Assembly (NCBI RefSeq): GCF_021922925.1
Contig: NZ_CP040786.1
Span: 2,418,001-2,482,000 of the forward strand
Direction of reading: 5' to 3'
DNA: 64,000 bases
Source of the DNA: Clavibacter phaseoli
Lineage (GTDB): Bacteria; Actinomycetota; Actinomycetes; Actinomycetales; Microbacteriaceae
The notes under the pieces: generated by a model
What the model was told of the DNA's origin: nothing
The model's input: only the letters and a program-made list of their open reading frames with translations
Database searches by the model: none
Made by a program: the position numbers and the translations under genes
Part shown: positions 7,853-14,804 of the stretch, piece by piece
Position numbering within the stretch: position 1 is the stretch's first letter
How the letters are laid out: every line of letters begins with the position of its first letter

Positions 7853-9358
7853 GTGCCCGCTGCCGAACGTCCCGCGCCCCTCCCCGTCCCCGTCGTCCAC
7901 GCCGAGCGGGACGGTCCGCACGAGATCGAGCTGGTCGTCGGGGTCGGCTGCCGTGACGAGCCGCCCCACCTCGCGGGGATCACGCACCTCGCCGAGCACC
8001 TGCTCATCGTCCTCGCGGGCCCGGACGCGACGGCGAGGAACGGCACCACGCTCGACCGGAGCGTGGTCTTCTCGAGCGCGGCGACCCGCGACGAGTGCGA
8101 GGACGCCATGCGACGCATCTGCGACGCGATCACCCACGTCGACCGGCTCACCGAGGAGCAGGTCGCGCGGGAGCTCGCGATCATCGAGATGGAGGACCCC
8201 CTGCGCTACGAGGGGCTCGCGCCCGGGCTCGCCACGATCCGCTTCGGCTACGCCGGGCTCGGGCTCGTCGGCGCCGGCACGCCGGCCCTCGCCAGCGTCA
8301 CCCGGGACGAGGTCGTCGCCTGGGTGCACGAGCGGTTCACGGCCGACCGCGCCGTGATCCTCGTCACCGGCCCGTGGGCGGTCGCGCCCGCGCTCGAGCT
8401 CCCCGCGCCGATCGCCGAGCGCGTGCACCGCGCGCCCGCGGGCCGCGGTGCGACCACGCCGGTGGCGGTGCCGACGGAGCTCCCCGGTGTGGCGGTATCC
8501 GTGGTCGTCCCCGCGGAGGTGTCGCTCGCCCTCGACCACGCCCTCTCCGTCGACTTCCATCAGCGCCTCCGCATGGAGGAGGGCCTGACCTACGCGGTGG
8601 ACGTCCACGCGTCGCGGATCGACGACGACGCCGTGCAGCTCGACATCGTGGTCGGCGCCCCTCCGCAGCACGTGCGCGCGGCGACGGTCGCGACGGTCGC
8701 GCTCCTGCGATCGATCGCCGTGGAGGGGTTCTCGCCGCTGGCCGTCGCCCGCGGCCGCTCCGACGCCCGGCTCCTCCTCGAGGAGCCGCGGCGCCTCCTC
8801 GAGGCGCGCGCCTCGGAGTCGGCGTCCGCCCTGCTCTTCGGCGACGACACGGTCGACGTCGAGGACCGGCTGCGGGCCACGGCCGAGATGGACGGGGAGG
8901 CGCTCCGCAAGGCGTGGGCCGGGGCCCTGCCCTCCGTCATCGTGATGTTCGCCGAGGAGGCGGACACGGGCGATCCCGAGGCGCTCGCCCGCGAGATCGG
9001 GATCCCGATCGACGACATGGCGCCCTCGCGCTCCCTCTCCCGCGAGGAGTTCGCGAGCGCGACCCGCGGCCTGCGCACGTGGCGCAGCGGGATCGCCCCG
9101 TTCCCGGCGCGGAGCACGTTCGCCGTGGACGCCACGCGGCTCCTGGTCCTCATGGACGGCCGGTCCTGGGCGATCGACCTGGAGCGCGTCGTCGTCGCGC
9201 TCGTCTCCGACGAGCGCGTGGTGCTGGTCTCCGAGGACGCGCGCCTCTTCCAGATCGGCGCCCGCTCGCTCCGCCGCGCATCGGAGCTGGTGGAGGCCGT
9301 CGTCGCCGCCGTGCGGGCGATCGCCCCGGAGCGCGTGCGCCGCCTCCCGACGCCCTGA
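7853..9358 (+). CDS. M16-type (insulinase-like) peptidase homologue
   Basis: Protein of 501 aa with GCRDEPPHLAGITHLAEH near the N-terminus. This matches the M16 zinc-binding motif HxxEH (His 45, Glu 48, His 49), and Glu 112 in ELAIIEME is a candidate third ligand. The middle has LTYAVDVHASRIDDDAVQLDI, which resembles the inactive M16 C-domain segment. The chain is shorter and more divergent than PqqL or processing-peptidase subunits and has no partner gene beside it. It has no signal peptide, so it is probably cytoplasmic. The GTG start follows a -10-like hexamer by 6 nt. Whether it is an active protease is open. Confidence 0.7.
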   Translation: MPAAERPAPLPVPVVHAERDGPHEIELVVGVGCRDEPPHLAGITHLAEHLLIVLAGPDATARNGTTLDRSVVFSSAATRDECEDAMRRICDAITHVDRLTEEQVARELAIIEMEDPLRYEGLAPGLATIRFGYAGLGLVGAGTPALASVTRDEVVAWVHERFTADRAVILVTGPWAVAPALELPAPIAERVHRAPAGRGATTPVAVPTELPGVAVSVVVPAEVSLALDHALSVDFHQRLRMEEGLTYAVDVHASRIDDDAVQLDIVVGAPPQHVRAATVATVALLRSIAVEGFSPLAVARGRSDARLLLEEPRRLLEARASESASALLFGDDTVDVEDRLRATAEMDGEALRKAWAGALPSVIVMFAEEADTGDPEALAREIGIPIDDMAPSRSLSREEFASATRGLRTWRSGIAPFPARSTFAVDATRLLVLMDGRSWAIDLERVVVALVSDERVVLVSEDARLFQIGARSLRRASELVEAVVAAVRAIAPERVRRLPTP

Positions 9359-9376
9359 CCCGCACGCGTCACGACC

Positions 9377-9414
9377 GACGGCCACCGGTCCCTTTCCGGG
9401 TCCCGGTGGCCGTC
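9377..9414. terminator. bidirectional terminator hairpin
   Basis: Perfect 12-bp stem (9377-9388 with 9403-9414) and 14-nt loop containing CCCTTTCC, lying between the convergent M16-type and DoxX genes. It has no T-tract, as is common in high-GC actinobacteria. Confidence 0.75.
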
Positions 9415-9432
9415 AGCCGTGCGTGCGGTGGA

Positions 9433-9840
9433 TCAGCGCTTCCTCAGCGCCCCCGTCGACCACAGCGCCAGGCCGATGAGCACCGGCTGGAAGAACAGCC
9501 GGCGGAAGCGCTTGGCGTCGGTGTCGAGGCCGAACGCGTCGCGCTTGTGGACGTACTGGGCGATGTTGCCCGGGAAGATCGCCGTGAAGAACGCGGCGGC
9601 CGCCCAGCCCGCGAGGCCGCGGCGCGAGCGCGCGAACAGCAGGGCCGAGCCGAGCGTGATCTCGACGATGCCGGATCCGACGACGGTCACGTCCTCGGGC
9701 ACCGGCAGCGACTTCGGGACCTGCGCGCGGAACTCCTCGCGCGCGACCGTGAGGTGCGTGACGCCGGCGAACGCGAGGAACGAGCCGAGCACCACGCGGG
9801 CGGCGGTGCGCGGGAAGGACGTGCGGGCGAGGCCGGCCAT
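9433..9840 (-). CDS. DoxX-family membrane protein
   Basis: Small integral membrane protein of 135 aa with four hydrophobic segments and a basic C-terminus; the DoxX-like pattern is FLAFAGVTHLTV and FFTAIFPGNIAQY. Members of this family occur with redox and peroxide-defence genes, but no reaction is established. Its ATG shares one base with the stop of ohr (TGATG on the minus strand at 9842-9838), so it is translated as the last gene of ohrR-ohr-doxX. A role in membrane redox homeostasis under organic peroxide stress is inference from this context. Confidence 0.83.
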   Translation of the reverse strand: MAGLARTSFPRTAARVVLGSFLAFAGVTHLTVAREEFRAQVPKSLPVPEDVTVVGSGIVEITLGSALLFARSRRGLAGWAAAAFFTAIFPGNIAQYVHKRDAFGLDTDAKRFRRLFFQPVLIGLALWSTGALRKR

Positions 9841-10262
9841 CAGTCGTCCGAGACCGTGACGACGACCTCGATGTTGCCGCGGGTCGCGTTCGAGTACGGG
9901 CAGACCTGGTGCGCCTGGTCGGCGAGCTCCTGCGCGAGGTCGTGCTCGACCCCGGGGATGACGACCTCGAGGTGCACGGCGAGCATGTAGCCGCCCTGGC
10001 CGTTGGATCCGATGCTCACGCGGCTGCCGACGCTGGAGTCGGCGATCTTCACCTTGCGCGCGCGGGCGACGCCCTGCAGCGCGGAGTGGAAGCACGCGGC
10101 GTAGCCGGCGGCGAAGAGCTGCTCGGGGTTCGCGCCCTCGCCGGATCCGCCCATGGCCTTGGGGATGGAGAGGTCGAGCGCGAGGTCGCTGTCGCTGACG
10201 GCCACGCGGCCGTCGCGGCCGGCTCCCGTGGCGAGGGCCTCCGCGGTGTAGAGGGCGTCCAT
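9840..10262 (-). CDS. ohr: organic hydroperoxide resistance protein Ohr (OsmC family)
   Basis: Thiol peroxidase of 140 aa that reduces organic and fatty-acid hydroperoxides, using lipoylated protein as reductant in characterised members. Both redox cysteines are present in the family contexts: peroxidatic Cys 57 in AACFHSAL and resolving Cys 121 in VCPYSNATRGN. It starts with the typical MDALYTAEA. The operator-controlled regulator gene ohrR lies directly upstream on the same strand, and doxX overlaps its end by one base. The 78-bp gap after ohrR contains a short stem, GGCCGC/GCGGCC, around 10282-10298 that could modulate read-through. Confidence 0.95.
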   Translation of the reverse strand: MDALYTAEALATGAGRDGRVAVSDSDLALDLSIPKAMGGSGEGANPEQLFAAGYAACFHSALQGVARARKVKIADSSVGSRVSIGSNGQGGYMLAVHLEVVIPGVEHDLAQELADQAHQVCPYSNATRGNIEVVVTVSDD

Positions 10263-10340
10263 GTCTGTTCCTTCCGTTCGTGGCCGCTCGTGGCGGCCGG
10301 GGCAGCCGCGGCGGATGCGCGGCCAGGGGGGTGGTGCGGA

Positions 10341-10877
10341 TCAGGGGGTGCGGGTGCTCGCCGACGCCTCGGCCGGCCGGGTCGCGGACTGCGCGAGCGC
10401 TTCCGCGGTCGTCTCCTGCATCCCCGCGGTGACGAGGTGCAGGGCGGCGAGGAGCTGGCGCGCGCGGTCGAGGTCGAGGCCCATGCCGCGGATGATCGCC
10501 GCGGGCACGTGCGCGAGCTCGGCCCGCACGGTGCGGCCGCGCTCGGCGAGCGACACGGTGACGACGCGCTGGTCGGCGGAGATGCGGCGACGGGCGATGA
10601 AGCCGGCCTCCTCCATCCGCGCGAGCAGCGGCGACAGCGTGCCCGAGTCGAGGTCGAGCTGCTGCCCGAGCTCGGTGACCGTGCGGTCGTCGCCCGACCA
10701 CAGCAGCACCAGCACGAGGTACTGCGGGTAGGTGAGGCCCCACGGCGCGAGGAGTGCGCGGTAGGCCTGGGTGGTGGATCGGGACGCCGTGTAGAGCGAG
10801 AAGCAGACCAGCTCGTCGGCGATGCGCGCGGGCGGCGCCGTCTCGTCGGCGGGGGCGCAGGGCTTGCGATCGGTCAT
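10341..10877 (-). CDS. ohrR: organic-peroxide sensor OhrR (MarR family)
   Basis: MarR-type winged-helix repressor of 178 aa. The N-terminal segment ELVCFSLYTASR holds the sensing cysteine (Cys 25) that OhrR proteins oxidise on contact with organic hydroperoxides. The winged helix runs through LTYPQYLVLVLLW, VTELGQQLDLDSGTLSPLLARME and RRRISADQRVV. The C-terminal tail after about residue 150 is low-complexity and longer than usual. It precedes ohr and doxX on the same strand and very likely represses the whole set, including itself, through the site at 10903-10912. The ATG is 6 nt after a -10 hexamer, so the mRNA is probably leaderless. Confidence 0.94.
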   Translation of the reverse strand: MTDRKPCAPADETAPPARIADELVCFSLYTASRSTTQAYRALLAPWGLTYPQYLVLVLLWSGDDRTVTELGQQLDLDSGTLSPLLARMEEAGFIARRRISADQRVVTVSLAERGRTVRAELAHVPAAIIRGMGLDLDRARQLLAALHLVTAGMQETTAEALAQSATRPAEASASTRTP

Positions 10878-10883
10878 GCGTCG

Positions 10884-10912
10884 ACCCTGCCACGGAACAA
10901 GGTTGTGCGCAA
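10884..10912 (-). promoter_or_regulatory. ohrR promoter with OhrR-type operator
   Basis: On the minus strand -35 TTGCGC (10912-10907), a 17-bp spacer and -10 CAGGGT (10889-10884) end 6 nt before the ohrR ATG. The near-palindrome TTGTGCGCAA (10903-10912) covers the -35; TTG/CAA arms of this kind are typical of OhrR operators. Autorepression is inferred. Confidence 0.6.
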
Positions 10913-10952
10913 TCCATCTAGGGCGATGCCCAGCGGACGAGCGCCGCCCGCG

Positions 10953-10958
10953 TACCCT
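10953..10958 (+). promoter_or_regulatory. -10 box TACCCT for gene at 10967
   Basis: TACCCT lies 8 nt before the ATG at 10967 with no Shine-Dalgarno sequence between, giving a leaderless or near-leaderless transcript divergent from ohrR. Confidence 0.45.
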
Positions 10959-10966
10959 GGAGCGAC

Positions 10967-11329
10967 ATGATCACGAGACGAGAGGCCGCGCTGCGGCTGG
11001 GCATCCCGCTGGAGATGGCCACGCGCCACGGCATCCCGGGGCGCGTCCCCGAGTCCGAGATCACGGCGATGGACCAGGATCCGCCGCCCTGGCTCGCCCA
11101 GTCCCGCGCCAATTCGTCCGGCAAGCGCCCCGTCTGGGTGCAGCTGACGTGCGAGGTCTGCGGCTTCACCGAGGCCGTGCGCCCGAAGAAGTGGTGGCCG
11201 GAGTTCTCCTACCTCTCCTGCGAGCGGCACTCCCCCGACGAGCTCCCCGAGCCCGCGCTCGGCCTCGCCCGCCGCGAGGTCGACGGGATCGGCAGCCGCT
11301 TCGTGGGCGTGGTGGACGAGCGGCCGTAG
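10967..11329 (+). CDS. small putative zinc-ribbon protein, function unknown
   Basis: Unrecognised soluble protein of 120 aa. The N-terminus (TRREAALRLGIPLEMATRHGIP) looks like a short helix-turn-helix or MerR-like helix. The middle is Trp-rich (PPPWLAQSR) and the second half carries LTCEVCGF followed by SYLSCERHS, a CxxC plus CxxH arrangement that could bind one zinc. A nucleic-acid-binding or adaptor role would fit but is not shown. It is divergent from ohrR with 89 bp between starts and converges on the merR gene. Codon use matches its neighbours, so it looks native. Confidence 0.75.
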   Translation: MITRREAALRLGIPLEMATRHGIPGRVPESEITAMDQDPPPWLAQSRANSSGKRPVWVQLTCEVCGFTEAVRPKKWWPEFSYLSCERHSPDELPEPALGLARREVDGIGSRFVGVVDERP

Positions 11330-11353
11330 GGCCGTCTCCACGGCGGACCGCGG

Positions 11354-11773
11354 TCAGGCCGCGACGATCTCCTCGCGCGACGGCTCGTACGCCGCCCCGC
11401 CCTCGCGCAGCGCCGGGCAGTGCTCCGGGGTCGGGTGCAGGCAGATGTCGATGACGCGCTCCAGCTCCGCGCGGGCGCGCTCGAGCTCGGCCATGGCCGC
11501 GGTGATCCGGTCGCGCTCGGAGCGCAGGAGCGCGAGCGACTCGGGTGCGGCGACGCCCGAGTCGACGCTCGGGAGCAGCTGGCGGATCGTGCGGCTCGGG
11601 AGGCCCGCCGCGAACAGCTGCTGGATGAGCTGCACGCGCTCGACCGCGGCCTCCGGGTAGACGCGCTGGCCGCTCGTGGTGCGCTCGGCCGGCAGCAGGC
11701 CCTGCTCCTCGTAGTAGCGGAGCGCCCGCGTGCTGACGCCCGCTCGCCCCGCCACGTCGCCGATCCGCAGCAT
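11354..11773 (-). CDS. MerR-family transcriptional regulator
   Basis: Regulator of 139 aa. The N-terminal winged helix MLRIGDVAGRAGVSTRALRY is classic MerR, followed by a coiled-coil dimerisation helix (about residues 78-115) and a short C-terminal effector region containing Cys in ICLHPTPEHCPAL. That C-terminal Cys/His pair could sense metal or redox state; the inducer is unknown. The ATG follows GGAAGAGGG. It is divergent from an SDR gene, and the shared 132-bp region holds a promoter with the unusually long spacer that MerR proteins remodel, so it probably controls the SDR and itself. Confidence 0.9.
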   Translation of the reverse strand: MLRIGDVAGRAGVSTRALRYYEEQGLLPAERTTSGQRVYPEAAVERVQLIQQLFAAGLPSRTIRQLLPSVDSGVAAPESLALLRSERDRITAAMAELERARAELERVIDICLHPTPEHCPALREGGAAYEPSREEIVAA

Positions 11774-11822
11774 GCCGCCCTCTTCCCTCGTGGTGGTGAT
11801 CCCGTCGATCTCCCGGGCGGAC

Positions 11823-11854
11823 TTGCCCTTCACGTCGACGTCAACTCCTAGCGT
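11823..11854 (+). promoter_or_regulatory. MerR-type promoter with over-long spacer and central palindrome
   Basis: -35 TTGCCC (11823-11828) and -10 TAGCGT (11849-11854) are separated by 20 bp, longer than the 17-bp optimum. The perfect palindrome ACGTCGACGT (11832-11841) sits within the spacer. MerR-family activators act on exactly this geometry by untwisting the DNA. It lies 51 bp upstream of the SDR start. Confidence 0.6.
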
Positions 11855-11905
11855 AGGCCGCGCCGCACCGCGCGATCGTCGCGGGCGGCAGGAGGAAGAG
11901 CACGC

Positions 11906-12619
11906 ATGGACATCCAGGATCAGGTCGCCCTCGTCACCGGCGCCAACCGCGGCATCGGCCGCACCTTCGTCGAGGAGCTCCTCGAGCGGGGCGCCCGCAA
12001 GGTCTACGCGACCGCGCGCCGGCCCGAGGCGATCGACATCCCCGGCGTCGAGGTGCTGCGCCTCGACCTCACCGAGCCGGCGTCCGTCAGCGCCGCCGCC
12101 GAGGCCGCGCAGGACGTGACGCTCGTCGTCAACAACGCGGGCATCTCCACGGGCGCCGCGCTCATCACGGGCGACATGGCGGAGATCCGCCGCGAGATGG
12201 ACACCCACTTCTACGGCACGCTCGGCGTGATCCGCGCGTTCGCGCCCGTGCTCGCCGCGAACGGCGGGGGCGGGATCGTCAACATCCTGTCGGCGCTGTC
12301 GTGGTTCTCGACCTCGGGCAACGGCGGCTATGCGGCGGCGAAGGCGGCCGAGTGGAACATGACCAACGCGGTGCGGCTGGAGCTCGCCGGGCAGGGGACG
12401 CTCGTGCAGGGCGTGCACCTCGGAGCCGCCGACACCGACATCATGGCCGGCTACGACGGCCCGATGATCGCCCCGCGCGACGTCGCCCGGGCGTCGCTCG
12501 ACGGCCTGGCCGCGGGATCCGTCGAGGTCGTCGTCGACGACTGGAGCCGCATGGTGAAGGACTCGCTGGCCGGCGACCCGGCCCCGTTCTACGAGCGGAT
12601 GCGCGCGATCCTCGGCTGA
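11906..12619 (+). CDS. short-chain dehydrogenase/reductase
   Basis: NAD(P)-dependent oxidoreductase of 237 aa. The cofactor motif TGANRGIG is at about residues 11-18, NNAG at 81-84, and the catalytic YxxxK is YAAAK; the usual Ser is in ILSALSWFS. It belongs to the SDR group with ARKVYATARRP after the first helix, which often suggests NADP preference. The substrate is unknown. SD GGCAGGAGGAAG precedes the ATG. It is divergent from a MerR regulator and preceded by a MerR-type promoter, so induction by a small electrophile or drug is plausible. It converges on the next gene with 9 bp between the ends. Confidence 0.88.
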   Translation: MDIQDQVALVTGANRGIGRTFVEELLERGARKVYATARRPEAIDIPGVEVLRLDLTEPASVSAAAEAAQDVTLVVNNAGISTGAALITGDMAEIRREMDTHFYGTLGVIRAFAPVLAANGGGGIVNILSALSWFSTSGNGGYAAAKAAEWNMTNAVRLELAGQGTLVQGVHLGAADTDIMAGYDGPMIAPRDVARASLDGLAAGSVEVVVDDWSRMVKDSLAGDPAPFYERMRAILG

Positions 12620-12628
12620 TCCGCGCGC

Positions 12629-13330
12629 CTAGCCCGCGGTGACGCGGACGGATCCGCCCTCGAGCACGAACTCGAGCGCCGTGCCCTCGGGGAACTCGTC
12701 GCGGAGCTCGGCCGGCATGTCGCCCGTGACCGTGAGGACGCCCCGGGCCGGGAACGAGCCGGCCGCGCATCCGCCGATCGGGTTCGTGCCGCGGGCGAAG
12801 CGCGGGGCGACGACCGTCACGCACGCGGCGTCGTCCTCGGGGTTCTCGAGGCCGATCACCGTGAGGCCGTGGAACTCGCCCACGCCCGTGGCGGCGTCCT
12901 GGTACCAGTCGTCCCAGCGGTCGGGGACGGGGCGGTCGGGATCCAGCGCGACGGTCCCGACGTCGCGGCCCGTCATCGACGCGAGGCCGGAGGTGAGCGC
13001 GACGGTCGCGCCGACCGCGACGAGGACGGACGCGGCCCAGAGGATCGCGGTGCGGCGGCGCGGGGCGGCCGGGCGGGAGGCGGGGGCGTCGTCGTCCAGG
13101 TCATCCAGGTCGCGCTCGGCGGCGGCGCGGTCGTCGGCGTCGCGGTCATCGCGGGCAGGAGCGGCCGGGGCGACGGGCGCGCCCGCCGACACCGAGGATC
13201 CGCGGGCGGCCCCGCCCTGGCGCGCCTCGAGCTCCCGCAGCCGGTCGAGCTCCGCGTCGTCGAGGTCGGGGACGGGTCCGTACGCGCGACGGCGGAGCTC
13301 CCGGAGCTCGCTGCGCTGCGCCTCGTCCAT
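12629..13330 (-). CDS. single-span membrane protein, function unknown
   Basis: Protein of 233 aa not assigned to a known family. The first roughly 95 residues are charged and low-complexity (LRELRRRAYGPVPDLDDAELD, then an Asp/Arg/Ala-rich linker) and predicted cytoplasmic. One transmembrane helix follows (AILWAASVLVAVGATVALTSG, about residues 96-116), then a roughly 115-residue extracytoplasmic domain with Trp-rich DRWDDWYQDA and two cysteines (ACVTVV, GGCAAG) that could form a disulphide. Layout and charge resemble actinobacterial envelope proteins. The ATG lies 6 nt after CAGGAT, giving a probable leaderless transcript. Confidence 0.75.
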   Translation of the reverse strand: MDEAQRSELRELRRRAYGPVPDLDDAELDRLRELEARQGGAARGSSVSAGAPVAPAAPARDDRDADDRAAAERDLDDLDDDAPASRPAAPRRRTAILWAASVLVAVGATVALTSGLASMTGRDVGTVALDPDRPVPDRWDDWYQDAATGVGEFHGLTVIGLENPEDDAACVTVVAPRFARGTNPIGGCAAGSFPARGVLTVTGDMPAELRDEFPEGTALEFVLEGGSVRVTAG

Positions 13331-13336
13331 GTGCCG

Positions 13337-13342
13337 ATCCTG
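13337..13342 (-). promoter_or_regulatory. -10 box CAGGAT, leaderless start at 13330
   Basis: On the minus strand CAGGAT ends 6 nt before the ATG at 13330. It keeps the conserved A2 and T6; there is no Shine-Dalgarno sequence. Confidence 0.4.
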
Positions 13343-13405
13343 TCACCGTGCGGCGCGCGCGTCCCGGGTCGCGCCACGCCCCTGTCCGCCGGACGCACGC
13401 GCGCC

Positions 13406-13411
13406 TACGCT
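13406..13411 (+). promoter_or_regulatory. -10 box TACGCT, leaderless start at 13418
   Basis: TACGCT ends 6 nt before the ATG at 13418, with no Shine-Dalgarno sequence; this fixes the start of the alpha/beta hydrolase. Confidence 0.6.
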
Positions 13412-13417
13412 CGGCCC

Positions 13418-14269
13418 ATGCTCACCGAGACGGACCTGCGGCTCCCCGACGGCCGCACGCTGCACCTCTACGACACGGGACCCGGCGACGGCGCCGACCT
13501 CGTGGTCGTGTACCACCACGGCACCCCGAACGTCGGGCCGCCGCCCGCGCCGCTCGTCGAGGCGCCCGCGGGCCGCGGGATCCGCTGGGTGTCGTACGAC
13601 CGGCCGGGGTACGGCGGATCCACCCGGCACCCGGGCCGCCGCGTCGCCGACACGGCGGCCGACGACGCGTCCCTCGCCGACGCGCTCGGCATCGACCGCT
13701 TCGCCGTGCTCGGGCACTCGAGCGGCGCGGTCCTCGCGCTGGCCGCCGCGGCCGCGCTGCCGGACCGCGTGCTCGGAGCGCTGTGCGGGGCTGCCCTGGC
13801 GCCGATCCGGGCGGAGGGTCTCGACTGGTTCGCCGGCATGCACGCGGGCGGCGAGCGGGAGCTGCGCGCCGCGGTGACCGGGCGGGAGGCGCTCGAGGAG
13901 GAGCTGGCCGCGTCCGAGTTCGATCCGGCGATGTTCACCGACGGCGACCTCCGCGCGCTCGAGACCGACTGGGCTTGGCTGAACGGGGTCGCGTCGCACG
14001 GGATGGACGCCGGCCCCGGCGGCATGGTCGACGACGACCTCGCGCTCGTCGCCGACTGGGGCGTCGACCTCCAGGCCGTCCGCGCGCCGGTGATCCTGCT
14101 GCACGGCGACGCCGACCGGATCGCCCCGGTCGCCCATGCGCGCTGGATCGCCGACCGGGTGCCGGGCGCGGAGCTCGTGATCCGCTCGGGCGACGGCCAC
14201 ATCGCGGTGCTGCACGGCGCGGCGGAAGCGCTCGGCCGGCTGCGGGAGCGGATCCGCGCGGCCGCCTAG
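13418..14269 (+). CDS. alpha/beta hydrolase
   Basis: Soluble alpha/beta-fold hydrolase of 283 aa. The oxyanion segment YHHGTPN, the nucleophile elbow GHSSGA (Ser near 107), a later acid in LLHGDADRI and the catalytic His in SGDGHIAVL give a complete triad. It resembles esterase/lactonase-like members of the family but the substrate cannot be called. The start was taken from the leaderless spacing rule (TACGCT 6 nt upstream). Its TAG and the opposing gene's stop share the tetranucleotide CTAG (14266-14269), so the two genes end on top of each other. Confidence 0.88.
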   Translation: MLTETDLRLPDGRTLHLYDTGPGDGADLVVVYHHGTPNVGPPPAPLVEAPAGRGIRWVSYDRPGYGGSTRHPGRRVADTAADDASLADALGIDRFAVLGHSSGAVLALAAAAALPDRVLGALCGAALAPIRAEGLDWFAGMHAGGERELRAAVTGREALEEELAASEFDPAMFTDGDLRALETDWAWLNGVASHGMDAGPGGMVDDDLALVADWGVDLQAVRAPVILLHGDADRIAPVAHARWIADRVPGAELVIRSGDGHIAVLHGAAEALGRLRERIRAAA

Positions 14270-14670
14270 CCCGCGGGATCCGCCGCCGGGTCCATCCAGA
14301 ACGGCGAGTAGTGGTACCCGTCGGGGTCGTCGAACTGGCGCTGGTACATGGCCGGGTGCTCGTCGGTGTCGCCGATCCGGCCGCCCGCCGCCCGGGCGCG
14401 CTCGACCAGCTCGTCGACGGCCTCGCGGCTGCCGAGGTCGAAGGAGACGTTGACCTTCGAGGGCGTTTCGGGTCCGCCGATCAGCTCCTCGACGCCGCCG
14501 ACGCTCGCGTAGACGGCGCGGCTGAGGAGCATGATCCGCTGGTCGGGTGCGATCGCGAAGCACGCGGAGTCGGGGCCGGACATGGCCGCGTCGCGCGTCC
14601 AGCCGAGCGCCGCGTAGAAGGCGGCCGCGCGCTCGACGCTGGCGACCGGGCAGGAGATGTAGAGGGTCAT
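14266..14670 (-). CDS. VOC-family protein
   Basis: Protein of 134 aa with the glyoxalase/bleomycin-resistance fold: MTLYISCPVASVERAAAFYA at the start and YQRQFDDPDGYHYSPFWMDP at the end. It resembles the other VOC protein at 7298 only in fold. Activity is unknown. An in-frame ATG two codons upstream (14676) is possible; 14670 is preferred because GACCCT (14678-14683) lies 7 nt before it, as in other leaderless genes here. It converges with, and overlaps by three bases, the alpha/beta hydrolase. Confidence 0.83.
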   Translation of the reverse strand: MTLYISCPVASVERAAAFYAALGWTRDAAMSGPDSACFAIAPDQRIMLLSRAVYASVGGVEELIGGPETPSKVNVSFDLGSREAVDELVERARAAGGRIGDTDEHPAMYQRQFDDPDGYHYSPFWMDPAADPAG

Positions 14671-14751
14671 GCGCATGAGGGTCGCGGATCGCACGGCCGC
14701 TGTCGAGAGCCGGTCGCGGATCGGACGACGGCGGATACGGCCCGGAGACGG

Positions 14752-14787
14752 CTCTCGCCGACCCGGACGGATCCGGATCGGCGAGAG
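14752..14787 (-). terminator. terminator of the DHA2 exporter gene
   Basis: Stem CTCTCGCCGA/TCGGCGAGAG (14752-14761 with 14778-14787) encloses a second stem CCGGA/TCCGG. It starts 18 bp after the exporter stop on the minus strand. No U-tract. Confidence 0.65.
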
Positions 14788-14804
14788 GGGTGGAGCGGCG
14801 CGGG

